Below, in pieces: positions 1-8,689 of a stretch of 64,000 bases of DNA. The notes under the pieces are model-generated. The model was not told where the DNA came from and made no database searches. It saw only the letters and a list, made by a program, of their open reading frames with translations. The first letter of the stretch is position 1, and each line of letters begins with the position of its first letter. This DNA comes from Achromobacter mucicolens. Lineage in GTDB: Bacteria; Pseudomonadota; Gammaproteobacteria; Burkholderiales; Burkholderiaceae_B. The stretch spans positions 62,001 to 126,000 of the forward strand of contig NZ_CADIJP010000009.1 in NCBI RefSeq assembly GCF_902859725.1, given 5' to 3'. The translations under genes and the position numbers were made by a program.

Positions 1-706
1 GTGGCGCTTTCCGCTCACGCGCCGCAACGCTGCGAAGATCGCCCTGTATGGCGTGACGCTGGCGTGCATGAACCTGCTGTTCTACATGGCGCTCAAGACC
101 CTGCCGCTGGGCATTGCCATCGCCATCGAATTCACCGGGCCGCTCACGCTGGCTGTCGTGCTGTCGCGGCGTGCCATCGACTTCGTCTGGATCGCCTGCG
201 CGCTGGCCGGCCTGATCCTGCTGATCCCCACCGGGCAGTCCGTGCACGATCTCGATCCGCAAGGCATCGCGTACGCACTGGGCGCTGCCGTGTGCTGGGC
301 GCTGTACATCATCTTCGGCAAGATGGCCGGAAACGTGCATGGCGGCCAGGCCACGTCGCTGGGCCTCTTGGCGGCCACGATGGTGGCCCTGCCCGTCGGC
401 GCGGCGCATGCGGGCATGGCGCTGCTGGACCCCAAACTGATCCTGGCCGGCGTGGCCGTCGGCATCCTGTCCAGCGCCCTGCCTTACTCGCTGGAAATGG
501 TGGCGCTGCGGCGGCTGCCGCAAAAGACCTTCGGCGTGCTGCTCAGCATGGAGCCCGCAATGGGCGCGCTGGCCGGCGTGGTGGTGCTTAACGAGCACCT
601 GTCCCAGACGCAATGGCTGGCAATCTGCGGCATCATCATCGCGTCCGCGGGCTGCGCGGCCACGGCGCAACGTAGCCGCAAGGCGCCGATTCCGGCGCCC
701 GACTGA
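1..706 (+). CDS. EamA/RhtA-type inner-membrane exporter, 5' end outside window
   Basis: Reading frame 2 is open from the first base, so the gene begins upstream of the window and only about 234 C-terminal residues are visible. They form a run of hydrophobic helices with the EamA drug/metabolite-transporter pattern: a conserved EFTGPL stretch near the start and a late block reading SMEPAMGALAGVVVLNEHL, typical of RhtA-like threonine/homoserine exporters (about 295 residues in the family). The protein would sit in the inner membrane and export small metabolites. The substrate cannot be read from sequence, so RhtA itself is only the nearest named relative. It ends 23 nt before a convergent Bug receptor gene. 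Confidence 0.85.
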   Translation, partial: WRFPLTRRNAAKIALYGVTLACMNLLFYMALKTLPLGIAIAIEFTGPLTLAVVLSRRAIDFVWIACALAGLILLIPTGQSVHDLDPQGIAYALGAAVCWALYIIFGKMAGNVHGGQATSLGLLAATMVALPVGAAHAGMALLDPKLILAGVAVGILSSALPYSLEMVALRRLPQKTFGVLLSMEPAMGALAGVVVLNEHLSQTQWLAICGIIIASAGCAATAQRSRKAPIPAPD

Positions 707-729
707 ACATTCTGGCGGCGCCCGCCCGC

Positions 730-1701
730 TCACTGGGCCGGCAAATCCTTGCTCCGGATGACCGCGCCCCAGCGCGCGTGCTCCTGGCGCGCGTATGCCT
801 CGAACGCCTGCGGCGTGCTGCCGGCCGGTTCCATGCCCTGCAAGGTAAGCTGCTTGACCACGTCCGGCGAGGCCAGGGCTTGCTGGATCGCGCGGCTCAG
901 CGTCTCCACCACCGGCGCCGGCGTGCCGGCCGGGGCCACCACGCCCTGCCAGGCCGCCGCCTCGCAAACCGGGCCGCCCGCCTCGGCAAAGGTCGGCACC
1001 TCGGCCAGTTGCCCGGATCGTGCGGCGGACGGCACCGCGATGGCATGCAGCCTGCCCGCCTGGATCAGCGGCCGCGCGGCGGCCAGGTCCGCCATCATCA
1101 GCGGCACCACGCCAGCGGCGACGTCCTGAAGCGCCGGCGGCGTCCCCTTGTACGGCACGGCCGTGGCGCGCCCCCCGATCGTTTCCATGAACAATTCCAT
1201 CGCCAGATGGTGCGGACTGCCCACGCCCAGCGAGGCATAACTGCCCGGCTCCTTGCGCTTCAGATACGTCTTGACGTCGTCCAGCGTGCGCAGCCCGGCA
1301 TCCGGGGCGGCCACCAGGACGATGGGCAGCGCCACCAGCGTGGACACCGGCGTGAAATCGGCCTGGGGATCGTAGGGCAAATCGCTGTAGAGCCACGGGT
1401 TGAGCGCCAGCGTGCTCATGCCGGCGGTCAGCACCGTGTAGCCATCCGGCTGTGCGCGCGCGGCCTCCTGCGCCGCGACGATGGTGGCCGCGCCCGGCCG
1501 GTTCTCGACCACCACCGGCTGGCCCAGCGTCTGGCCGACATGCCGGGCCACGATGCGCGTCGCCAGATCGCTGCCGCCGCCAGCACTGAACGGCACCAGC
1601 CAGCGGATGGGGCGATCGGGATATCCGCCCGCCACCGACGCGGCTGGAATGGCCGCCGCCAGCGCGGCCGACAACAGCATGCGCAGCACGCCCTGAAACA
1701 T
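730..1701 (-). CDS. Bug/TctC-family periplasmic solute-binding protein
   Basis: A 323-residue protein with an N-terminal signal peptide ending around VAGG, followed by the YPDRPIRWLVPFSAGGGSD block that marks Bug receptors of tripartite tricarboxylate transporters. Bug proteins bind small carboxylates or similar ligands in the periplasm; most in Bordetella and Achromobacter are orphans without TctA/TctB, as here. I chose the ATG at 1701 over a GTG at 1710 because AAGGAG lies about 8 nt upstream of the ATG and touches the GTG. The gene follows the hydroxypyruvate-isomerase-like gene on the same strand after 43 nt, so the pair may be co-transcribed. The ligand is unknown. Confidence 0.9.
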   Translation of the reverse strand: MFQGVLRMLLSAALAAAIPAASVAGGYPDRPIRWLVPFSAGGGSDLATRIVARHVGQTLGQPVVVENRPGAATIVAAQEAARAQPDGYTVLTAGMSTLALNPWLYSDLPYDPQADFTPVSTLVALPIVLVAAPDAGLRTLDDVKTYLKRKEPGSYASLGVGSPHHLAMELFMETIGGRATAVPYKGTPPALQDVAAGVVPLMMADLAAARPLIQAGRLHAIAVPSAARSGQLAEVPTFAEAGGPVCEAAAWQGVVAPAGTPAPVVETLSRAIQQALASPDVVKQLTLQGMEPAGSTPQAFEAYARQEHARWGAVIRSKDLPAQ

Positions 1702-1744
1702 GAAGCTCACTCCTTTTGCACTTCGATTGGGGGCATTGCGCCGA

Positions 1745-2530
1745 TCAGGCGCGGGCGGCGTTCAGCCAACGCAGGCCGGCCGAGGTCGAGCCCGCGGGGC
1801 GGTACTCGCAGCCGATCCAGCCGCCGTACTGCAATTCACGCAACACGCCGAAGATCCAGCCGTAATCGAGCTCGCCGCGGTCGGGCTCCTGGCGCAGCGG
1901 CACCCCGGCGATCTGCAGATGGCCGACCCGCCCGGTGGGCAGGTATTCGCGCAGCTTGGCGGTGACGTCGCCCTCGACGATCTGGCAGTGGTAGAGGTCC
2001 ATCTGGACTTTCAGGTTGGGCGCGTCGACAGCCTGCACGACGGCGTGCGCGTCGTCCTGGCGGTTCAGGAAGTAGCCGGGGATGTCGCGCGTGTTGATCG
2101 GCTCGATCAGCAGCGTGACGCCGGCGGACCGGGCCTCGCGCGCAGCCCAGTCCAGATTGGCCAGATAGCAGTCCCGCATCTCATCGCGCGACGCGTCCGG
2201 CGGCGCCACGCCCGCCATCACGTGGACGTTGGAACAAGACAGCGCGGTGGCATAGCAGAGCGCCTGCTCGATGCCGGCCTGGAACTCTTCCTGCCTGCCC
2301 GGCAGCGCCGCCAGGCCGCGGTCGCCCTGCGCGGTGATGCCGGGCGGCGCATTGAACAGCACCTGCGCCACGCCGGCCGCATCCATGCGCTCGCGCACGA
2401 ATGCGGCCGGCGCTTCATACGGAAACATGCACTCCACGCCCGCAAAGCCGTCGGCCGCTGCCGCCGCATAGCGGTCCAGGAACGCATGTTCCGGGTACAT
2501 CATCGACAGATTGGCGGCGAACTTCAGCAT
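1745..2530 (-). CDS. hyi: Hydroxypyruvate isomerase / 2-oxo-tetronate isomerase-like TIM-barrel protein
   Basis: A 261-residue sugar-phosphate-isomerase/xylose-isomerase-like TIM barrel. The opening [14 protein letters not shown] and the later [16 protein letters not shown] and MDLYHCQ segments are typical of the Hyi/OtnI family, which interconverts hydroxypyruvate and tartronate semialdehyde or the analogous 2-oxo-tetronates. Metal-ligand candidates are the Glu of LIEPIN, the Asp/His of MDLYHCQ, the His of VGHLQIAG and the Glu of GCEYRP. The start at 2530 has AGGAG 7 nt upstream; the longer open frame adds 19 residues without homology. No glyoxylate-pathway partner genes are adjacent, so the physiological substrate is uncertain. 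Confidence 0.85.
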   Translation of the reverse strand: MLKFAANLSMMYPEHAFLDRYAAAAADGFAGVECMFPYEAPAAFVRERMDAAGVAQVLFNAPPGITAQGDRGLAALPGRQEEFQAGIEQALCYATALSCSNVHVMAGVAPPDASRDEMRDCYLANLDWAAREARSAGVTLLIEPINTRDIPGYFLNRQDDAHAVVQAVDAPNLKVQMDLYHCQIVEGDVTAKLREYLPTGRVGHLQIAGVPLRQEPDRGELDYGWIFGVLRELQYGGWIGCEYRPAGSTSAGLRWLNAARA

Positions 2531-2611
2531 GGCGGGCTCCTGGCGCGTGATGCCGCCGCGGGCGGCGGCATCCGCCGAAAATAGCACAGCCGGGCGCCGC
2601 CCCCAACCCGG

Positions 2612-4723
2612 TCAGTACGTCATGCGCACGCCCAGCAACACGCTGCGTCCGGGCAGCGGGGCCACCGACGAGATGAACGACGCGTGGTTGTAGGCCAGTT
2701 TGTTCAACAGGTTGGTGCCGCGCAGGTAGACCTCGTAGCCCGTCGCGCCGTACTGGCCTCGATACGCGACGACCGCGTTGACCATGTTGTAGCCCGGGGT
2801 GGTGTCCTCGTACGCCGCAATGTCCTTCTGCGCGAACACGCGGGCGTATTCGACGCCGCCCGACCACTGCTGCCACTTGAAGTTGCCGCGCACGCCCGCG
2901 CGTCCGGCCGGAATGCGCGGCAGATTGCCGTCGCCGCCCGTCAGCCTGCCGCGCACGTAGTCGCCAAACACCGCCGCCGAGAACACCGGCGTGAACTGGT
3001 GCCGCACCTCGCCTTCCACGCCTGTGAACTCCGCATCCTGCTGCGTGTATTCGATCAGGCGGAAATCCTCAAAGCGATCCAGCGTATTTGCGTAGATGTA
3101 GTTCTTGACGCGGTTGTGGAACACGCTGGCCGAGAACGTGGTATCGCCCGAATGCTTGCGCAGCGTCAGGTCGATGTTGTGCGACGTTTCGCGCGTCAGG
3201 TCCGGATTACCCAGTTCATACGTATTGGTGGCAAGGTGAACGCCGTCCGCATACAGTTCCTGCGCGTTGGGCAGGCGCTGCGAGCGCGACAGCGACAGCG
3301 CCACCGAATACTGCGGCGCGAAGTCCCAGATCGCGGCGGCCGACAGCGACGTGCCCGACAGGCTGCTGCGCGGCGCGCCGCCCGACGGCGACACGCGCTG
3401 CCAGTCCTGGCGCGCGCCCAGCTCGAACCGCCAGTCGTTCAACTGGTATTCCTCCAGCACGAAAATGCCGTTCGACCGGGTCTTGCTGGGCGGCAGGAAC
3501 GCCTCTTCGCCCTCGGCGCTGAAGTCGCTGTACGCATTCTGCAGACCGATCACGCCGCGCCAGCCGGCGATGGGCTTGTGCTGCAGCTCCACCCGCATGT
3601 CGTAGCCCTTGTTCTTGAAGCGCGTGCCAACCTCGCCGCCTTCGATCTCATCGTGCTGGTAGTCCGTCAGGCCGCCGCGAAAGCGGATCTTCTCGAAGCC
3701 GGCGAACGGATCCTGATATTCGGCGCGCAGATCCACCCGGTTGCTGCGCAGCTTCACGTAGGGCACGCCGCCATGCTCGTGATCGTGGTCGTGACCTTCC
3801 TCGCCCTCGTCGCCGTGGTCATGGTCGTGGCCGCCGCAGTGCAGATGCGTGCCGTGCGGATGGCACCCTTCGTATTCGTGGTTGTGACCGGGCAGGCCGT
3901 ATTCGCTTTGCAGATGCGTGAAGGCCACGCCCACATAGCCGCGCGGCGTGATCCACGACATGCCCACCGAGCCCTGCGTCGATTCGCTGTACGACCCTTC
4001 CAGCGTGCCGCCGGGCCAGTCCGGCACGTCGTAGTCGCTGGTGCGGCGCTTCATGCCTTCGACGCGCACCGCGAACTGGCCTTCGCCCGCCGTGATGCCC
4101 ACGGCACCGGCGCGCTCCTTGGTGCCGGTGGCGCCGCGCAGCTCGGCTTCGGCGGCGATGCCTTTCTCCGGCACCTCTGTCGGGATTTTCTTGTCCACCA
4201 CGTTCACCACGCCGCCGATCGCGCCGCCGCCATACAGCAGCGTGGCCGGCCCGCGCAGGACCTCGATGCGATCGGCCAAGAGGGGCTCGACCGTCACGGC
4301 ATGGTCGGGAGAGATGGCCGAGGCGTCCATCACTTCGGACCCATCGGACAGCACCTTCACACGGGGCGCGGTCTGCCCGCGGATCACCGGGCGGCTGGCG
4401 CCGCCGCCGAACGTGTCGCTGTTCACGCCCGGCAGGTTCTTGAGGGTCTCGCCCAGCGTCCCGTTGCGCTGCTCGATCAGCGCGTCCCCTTCCAGGACCG
4501 AGGCGGGCAGCGTGGTGCTGTTCAAGTCCAGCCCCAACGGGTTGGCGGACACGGTGATCGGCGCGACGGTCTGCGCGCGCGTCTCGCTCGCGGTCTGCGC
4601 CTGCGCCACGGGCGCCATCAGCATCAGCGAGCACACCAGCGGTTTCAAGGGCGCCCGGCCATGTCGACGGCTGCGCGAGGCCTTGACGCGTGCTTTCCCC
4701 AACCCCTGCTTCTTTCCTTTCAT
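2612..4723 (-). CDS. znuD: TonB-dependent outer-membrane receptor with His-rich loop, ZnuD-like
   Basis: A 703-residue TonB-dependent receptor: signal region ending near APVAQAQ, TonB-box-like APITVSA, a plug domain with GVNSDTFGGGASRPVIRG and RIEVLRGPATLLYGGGAIGGVVNVVDKK, then a 22-strand barrel ending in GVRMTY. Between about residues 272 and 318 an extracellular loop is packed with His, Asp and Glu (repeated HDHDH motifs plus two Cys), as in the ZnuD zinc receptors of Neisseria. Zinc, or zinc-ligand, uptake across the outer membrane is therefore likely. Two copies of a 12-bp Zur-like element lie just upstream, supporting zinc-repressed expression. The specific metal is inference; a cobalt or nickel receptor is the alternative. 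Confidence 0.88.
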   Translation of the reverse strand: MKGKKQGLGKARVKASRSRRHGRAPLKPLVCSLMLMAPVAQAQTASETRAQTVAPITVSANPLGLDLNSTTLPASVLEGDALIEQRNGTLGETLKNLPGVNSDTFGGGASRPVIRGQTAPRVKVLSDGSEVMDASAISPDHAVTVEPLLADRIEVLRGPATLLYGGGAIGGVVNVVDKKIPTEVPEKGIAAEAELRGATGTKERAGAVGITAGEGQFAVRVEGMKRRTSDYDVPDWPGGTLEGSYSESTQGSVGMSWITPRGYVGVAFTHLQSEYGLPGHNHEYEGCHPHGTHLHCGGHDHDHGDEGEEGHDHDHEHGGVPYVKLRSNRVDLRAEYQDPFAGFEKIRFRGGLTDYQHDEIEGGEVGTRFKNKGYDMRVELQHKPIAGWRGVIGLQNAYSDFSAEGEEAFLPPSKTRSNGIFVLEEYQLNDWRFELGARQDWQRVSPSGGAPRSSLSGTSLSAAAIWDFAPQYSVALSLSRSQRLPNAQELYADGVHLATNTYELGNPDLTRETSHNIDLTLRKHSGDTTFSASVFHNRVKNYIYANTLDRFEDFRLIEYTQQDAEFTGVEGEVRHQFTPVFSAAVFGDYVRGRLTGGDGNLPRIPAGRAGVRGNFKWQQWSGGVEYARVFAQKDIAAYEDTTPGYNMVNAVVAYRGQYGATGYEVYLRGTNLLNKLAYNHASFISSVAPLPGRSVLLGVRMTY

Positions 4724-4738
4724 CTTTTGCTCTCTCGG

Positions 4739-4778
4739 ATGTTATATCATTACAAAACGCAGACGGATGATATAACAT
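4739..4778 (-). promoter_or_regulatory. Probable Zur operator: two inverted 12-bp elements
   Basis: ATGTTATATCAT at 4739-4750 and its exact reverse complement ATGATATAACAT at 4767-4778 stand 16-55 bp upstream of the znuD-like start. The elements resemble the ATGTTATA-core Zur box of proteobacteria, and one copy is preceded, on the gene strand, by the GAA of the GAAATGTTATA form. AT-rich palindromes in this GC-rich genome, directly before a His-rich zinc-type receptor, make zinc-dependent repression by Zur the best reading. Confidence 0.7.
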
Positions 4779-4808
4779 TTCATAACTAGTGCAGCGGCTC
4801 CCGGAATG

Positions 4809-4841
4809 AAAAAGCGCGATTCCCTTGCAGGAATCGCGCTT
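4809..4841 (-). terminator. Rho-independent terminator of the ABC importer/amidohydrolase operon
   Basis: AGCGCGATTCC (4813-4823) pairs perfectly with GGAATCGCGCT (4830-4840) across a 6-nt loop. On the minus strand the stem is followed by a run of five T. It lies 63 nt past the stop codon of the solute-binding protein gene, the last gene of the operon. Confidence 0.85.
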
Positions 4842-4903
4842 CGATGACGCGGACAACGATGAAACGGACAACCGGAAAGGCGGAAACGGCGCCCGCCCGT
4901 CGA

Positions 4904-5953
4904 TCAGCCCGCCTTGAACTCCTTGTTCCAGAACTCGAGCATGTCCGCCTTCTTCTCGGTCAAGCCCTTCAGGTCGTAGGCGTGCAGCAGCTTGACCTCG
5001 GCGTCCGAAAAGCCCACCCGCTTCAAGGCTTCCGGCAACTGCGCGTTGGTCACGGTGGGCGCGTAGCCCATCTTTTCGGCAAAGCCGATCTGCCCTTGCG
5101 GATCCAGCATGGCGTTCAGGTAGGCCCAGGCCGCATCCTTGTTGCGGCTGTTCTTGGCGACGGCCGCTTCAAACGACACCGGCACAGAGCCTTCCTTCGG
5201 GATGACGAAGCCCAGCGGCAGACCGCTGTCCTTCCATTGCAGCGCGCGCGCCTTCCACATGACGGCGATCGCGATTTCGCCGGACTTGAAGGCGGCGGCA
5301 ACCGCTTCGTTGGACGGGTAGATGCGCGGCGCGTTGGGCTTGAGCTTGGCGAGAAAGCGCTTGCCGCCCTCGAAATCCTTGGTGTTGCCGTCCGCGCCCA
5401 GGCCCACGAAGACCGAGTTGTAGAGGTAGAGAATGTCGGAGAAGCCGACTTGGCCCTTCCACTTCGGATCCAGCAGCACCTGCAGCGAATCCGGCGGGGT
5501 CGGGAATTTCTCGGTGTTGTAGACCAGGGTCATCGCGCTGAAGATGTGCGGAATCGAATACGGCGTCTTCAGCGTGTCGATGGCGTTGGCCAGGTTGGGC
5601 AGCTTCTTGGTGTCCAGCGGCTCCAACGTGCCCGAGCGCTCGGCGTCGTACATGTCGACTTCGCCCAGCAGCGCCACGTCCATGCTGCCGCGGCGCGAGT
5701 TCTTTTCGGCGCGCAGCTTGGTCACGCGGCCCACGGCGTTGCCCGTGTCGTAGACCACCTTCACGTCCTGCTTGGCGACGATGGGATTGATGATCTGCTG
5801 CAGCAGGTTCTGGTAATCGCCGCCCCAGGTGCCCACCACGATTTCCTTTTCGGCCGCATTGGCCATGCCGGGCAGCCAGCCCAGGGCGGGCGCCAGGGCC
5901 AGGCCGGAGGCGGTCTTGATGAAGCCACGGCGATTCAGGTTTTTCTCTTGCAT
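4904..5953 (-). CDS. ABC importer periplasmic binding protein, PotD/extracellular-binding type, Tat-exported
   Basis: A 349-residue binding protein of the spermidine/putrescine-Fe(3+) superfamily. The N-terminus NRRGFIKTAS followed by a hydrophobic stretch is a twin-arginine signal, so the protein should be exported folded. The mature part starts EKEIVVGTWGGDYQ and shows family blocks such as GEIAIAVMWKARAL and AAWAYLNAMLDPQ. It is the last gene of an operon with two permeases and an ATPase and presumably delivers their substrate. PotD-like receptors bind polyamines, but the family also covers other amines and organic ligands, and the co-encoded amidohydrolases suggest an amide or cyclic compound. 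The start has GAGG a few bases upstream. Confidence 0.88.
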   Translation of the reverse strand: MQEKNLNRRGFIKTASGLALAPALGWLPGMANAAEKEIVVGTWGGDYQNLLQQIINPIVAKQDVKVVYDTGNAVGRVTKLRAEKNSRRGSMDVALLGEVDMYDAERSGTLEPLDTKKLPNLANAIDTLKTPYSIPHIFSAMTLVYNTEKFPTPPDSLQVLLDPKWKGQVGFSDILYLYNSVFVGLGADGNTKDFEGGKRFLAKLKPNAPRIYPSNEAVAAAFKSGEIAIAVMWKARALQWKDSGLPLGFVIPKEGSVPVSFEAAVAKNSRNKDAAWAYLNAMLDPQGQIGFAEKMGYAPTVTNAQLPEALKRVGFSDAEVKLLHAYDLKGLTEKKADMLEFWNKEFKAG

Positions 5954-6042
5954 AACAACCTCGTATCGAAGGGAACTGACGACTTGCTACGATGCGCCGC
6001 GCGGCAGGCCAGTCTGGCGCGCGGCCTTGGGTTCAACAGGAT

Positions 6043-7026
6043 TCAGACCAGCATTTGCACCGGCGCATCCGGCGAGGACGCGCGGATCTCGTCGGCCTCG
6101 ATGTCGCGCGCGATCACGATGATCGCGTCGCGCGCATCGGGCTGCCGCGTCAGCCGCTGCGGCAGGCTGAACGTCGAGCCGACCGACTGGATCAGGATGG
6201 GTTCCTCGCAGTCCGTGACGCGCACGACCGCCTTCACGCGCAGCAGACGGTCGCCGCACAGGCCGGCCAGGTTATCCAGCCACTCGGAAAAATCGGTCCA
6301 GCTGATGCCGCTATGCGCGCGCGCCGCCATGACGCGGATGCGCGGATGCGACGCGCCCTGCCCGCCTGCGGCAAGCACTCGCGCCGCAAGGCCGGCCAGG
6401 TCGGACGTGCCTTGCGACGGCGCGAACGCGGCCTGCACCGCGCGCCGGCGATCCGGTTCCGCGACGATCTCGGCAAGCGGATTCAGCGCCTCGGCGCGCG
6501 CGGCGCGTTCGCCCAGCGCGCCGGGCACGGCCGGCAGCAGATCCGTCTTGGTCAACACGATGCGATGGGCCGCGCCAAACTGCGCCATCGCCTCGTCCAT
6601 CTCGGCCAGCGCGTCGGGATCGCGCGCGCAGTCGTCGGTGCAGACCACCGTCAGCCGCAGGCCGCGGCTGGCCAATTCCGGATCCGCCAGCGACGCGATG
6701 ATCGGGCCGGGCCGCGACAGGCCGCTGCACTCCAGGACGACGCGTTGCAACAGACCCTCGCCTTCAGGCCGGGGCGCATCCAGCAGCGCGCTCAGCGTGT
6801 AGACCAGATCGCTGCGCAACGAGCAGCACACGCAGCCGTTGGCCATCAAGGTCATCGGCACGTTGTCGCTGTCGTTGGCCACGATGGCCCCGTCCACGCC
6901 GACCTCGCCCGCCTCGTTGACGATGACGCCCGTATCGCGCGATTCCGGATCGCGCAGGTAGTCCACCAGCAGAGTGGTCTTGCCGCTGCCCAGGAACCCG
7001 CACAACAGGAAAAGGTCGACGGCCAT
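6043..7026 (-). CDS. CobW/P47K (COG0523) G3E-family GTPase
   Basis: A 327-residue GTPase with Walker A GFLGSGKTT at residues 10-18, the metal-binding CxCC motif (CVCC, residues 65-68) and a TKTD guanine-specificity motif, followed by a CobW C-terminal domain. COG0523 proteins are GTP-dependent metal chaperones that move zinc, cobalt or similar metals into client enzymes. Its ATG overlaps the TGA of the upstream amidohydrolase by one base (TGATG), a sign of translational coupling. The two metal-dependent amidohydrolases of the operon are obvious candidate clients (inference). No Zur site is seen before this operon, so low-zinc induction is not supported by sequence. Confidence 0.9.
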   Translation of the reverse strand: MAVDLFLLCGFLGSGKTTLLVDYLRDPESRDTGVIVNEAGEVGVDGAIVANDSDNVPMTLMANGCVCCSLRSDLVYTLSALLDAPRPEGEGLLQRVVLECSGLSRPGPIIASLADPELASRGLRLTVVCTDDCARDPDALAEMDEAMAQFGAAHRIVLTKTDLLPAVPGALGERAARAEALNPLAEIVAEPDRRRAVQAAFAPSQGTSDLAGLAARVLAAGGQGASHPRIRVMAARAHSGISWTDFSEWLDNLAGLCGDRLLRVKAVVRVTDCEEPILIQSVGSTFSLPQRLTRQPDARDAIIVIARDIEADEIRASSPDAPVQMLV

Positions 7027-8684
7027 CAGGTCACGTCCTCACCCGAGTCGCAGGGCGACCCAGCCGGCGCGCCGCCGGTGGGCGGGCGCTCGCCGTCGGG
7101 ATCGTCGGCCCAGCTGTCCCGCACCATCGCGCGCACGTCCGCCAGCAGCTCGGCGGTGTCGTACACCACGCCCGACTTGATGGTGGTCTGCAGGCAGCGC
7201 TTCCATTCGACCTTGGCAGTGTTGTCGTTCAGGCGCATGGCGCCGGTGCCGAACAGCAGCTTGAAGTCGGTGAGCGGATTCTGGTCGTGGATCAAGAGGT
7301 CGGCGCGCTTTTGCACGTCGATGGAGCCGGTGTCGTCATCGATGCCCAGCAGCGCCGCGCTGTGCGACGTGGCCGCGCGCAGGACCTCGATGGGATGAAA
7401 GCCCGCTTCCTGCAGCAGTTCCAGTTCGCGGATGAAGCCGAAGCCGTAGATCTGGTAGATGAAGCCCGAATCGCTGCCCGCGCAGACGCGTCCGCCCAGG
7501 TTCTTGTATTCGTTGATGAACTGCATCCACAGCCGGTAGTTCTGCTTCCATTCGATCTCGTTGGTGGTGCTCCAGCGATACCAGTAGGCGCCGTGGCCGC
7601 CGCGCTGCGGCTGGAAGTAGCGCCACACCGCCTTCCACGTGTACTCGTCGTGCCAGTCCGCACGGCGCGCGCGCATCAGGTCGCGGTTGGCGTCGTAGAT
7701 GTTGAAGGTGGGCACGAAGGTGTGACCGATTTCCAGGAACTCGTCCATGACCTGGCGCCACTTGGCCGAACCCGGCTGCGCGGCCTGCATGAAGGTCTGG
7801 CCCGCCACCGCGAAGCGGTAGTACTCGTCGCTATAGTTGTAGTCCGTGGGAAACGACTGCACGACGCGGTCTTCGAACAGCGCCTCGGGCAGGCCGTAGT
7901 AGTGTTCGGAACTGGTCAGTCCCCAGCGCGCGGATTTCAGCGCATTCACGCGCGTCACCGCCATCTGGGCGTGATGGCAGCCCGAGCGCAGGCCCACCTT
8001 GGCCGCCTCGTCCAGCGCCGCCTCCATGATGGCTGGCGGCGCGCCAAAGAACTTGATGCCGTCGGCGCCGCGGGCGGCCAGCTTGCGCACCCATTCGCGG
8101 CCCTGCTCCGGCGTGTGGATGGTCTTGACGCGATCATTCACGGCGGGAAACACGGAATGCACGATCATGCGCGGCGCCGCGATCTTGTTGGCCGCGGACA
8201 GCTCGCGCTGCTCCATCGTCCAGCCCAGGCCGCCCATCGCGCCCATCTCGCGCACGGTGGTCACGCCATGCGCCAGCCACAGCTTGTAGATGTAGTCGGC
8301 GGGCGGCACGATGCCGCTCATCGCGTGATACGGCGTGCCGATGTGCGCGTGCGCGTCCACAAAGCCGGGCGTCACGAACTTGCCGTGGCAGTCGATCTCG
8401 TGATCGCCAGGGCCGGGACGGCGCTTGGGGTCGATGGCCTTGTGCGGCGTGCCCACGTTGACCAGCGCGGTGATGCGATCGTTCTCGATCACGATGTCCA
8501 CCGGCCCCCACGGCGGCGCGCCGGTGCCGTCGATGATCGTGGCCCCGCGCAGGATCAGCCGCGGAAACGGCCCCAGGCCGCGATCGCGGGGCGCGGGCGC
8601 CGAGGGCGGGTGCCACCCCTTGGCCGCGTTGACATCGCGGGATTCCTCGCCGACTTCCGACTGCGAAAACGTGGGATCGCTCAT
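7026..8684 (-). CDS. Metal-dependent amidohydrolase (552 aa)
   Basis: Amidohydrolase-superfamily enzyme with an N-terminal beta-sandwich (ILRGATIIDGTGAPPWGPVDIVI) and a TIM barrel. Visible ligand motifs are His112-x-His114 (DAHAH), a Lys in GADGIKFFG that may be the carboxylated bridging lysine, His residues in RSGCHHAQ and SSEHYYG, and the Asp of CAGSDSGF. It is longer than most relatives, with an N-terminal extension of about 40 residues and an aromatic-rich insert (WRYFQPQRGGHGAYWYRW). The family hydrolyses cyclic amides, dipeptides or related C-N bonds; the substrate is not identifiable. It sits between a second amidohydrolase and the coupled GTPase. Confidence 0.88.
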   Translation of the reverse strand: MSDPTFSQSEVGEESRDVNAAKGWHPPSAPAPRDRGLGPFPRLILRGATIIDGTGAPPWGPVDIVIENDRITALVNVGTPHKAIDPKRRPGPGDHEIDCHGKFVTPGFVDAHAHIGTPYHAMSGIVPPADYIYKLWLAHGVTTVREMGAMGGLGWTMEQRELSAANKIAAPRMIVHSVFPAVNDRVKTIHTPEQGREWVRKLAARGADGIKFFGAPPAIMEAALDEAAKVGLRSGCHHAQMAVTRVNALKSARWGLTSSEHYYGLPEALFEDRVVQSFPTDYNYSDEYYRFAVAGQTFMQAAQPGSAKWRQVMDEFLEIGHTFVPTFNIYDANRDLMRARRADWHDEYTWKAVWRYFQPQRGGHGAYWYRWSTTNEIEWKQNYRLWMQFINEYKNLGGRVCAGSDSGFIYQIYGFGFIRELELLQEAGFHPIEVLRAATSHSAALLGIDDDTGSIDVQKRADLLIHDQNPLTDFKLLFGTGAMRLNDNTAKVEWKRCLQTTIKSGVVYDTAELLADVRAMVRDSWADDPDGERPPTGGAPAGSPCDSGEDVT

Positions 8685-8689
8685 GGCCC

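Noticed and set aside
2684-4789. 701-codon open frame antisense to the TonB receptor
   Set aside because: Its amino-acid make-up (very high Arg, His, Ala) is that of a GC-rich shadow; the opposite strand encodes a complete receptor with signal, plug and barrel.
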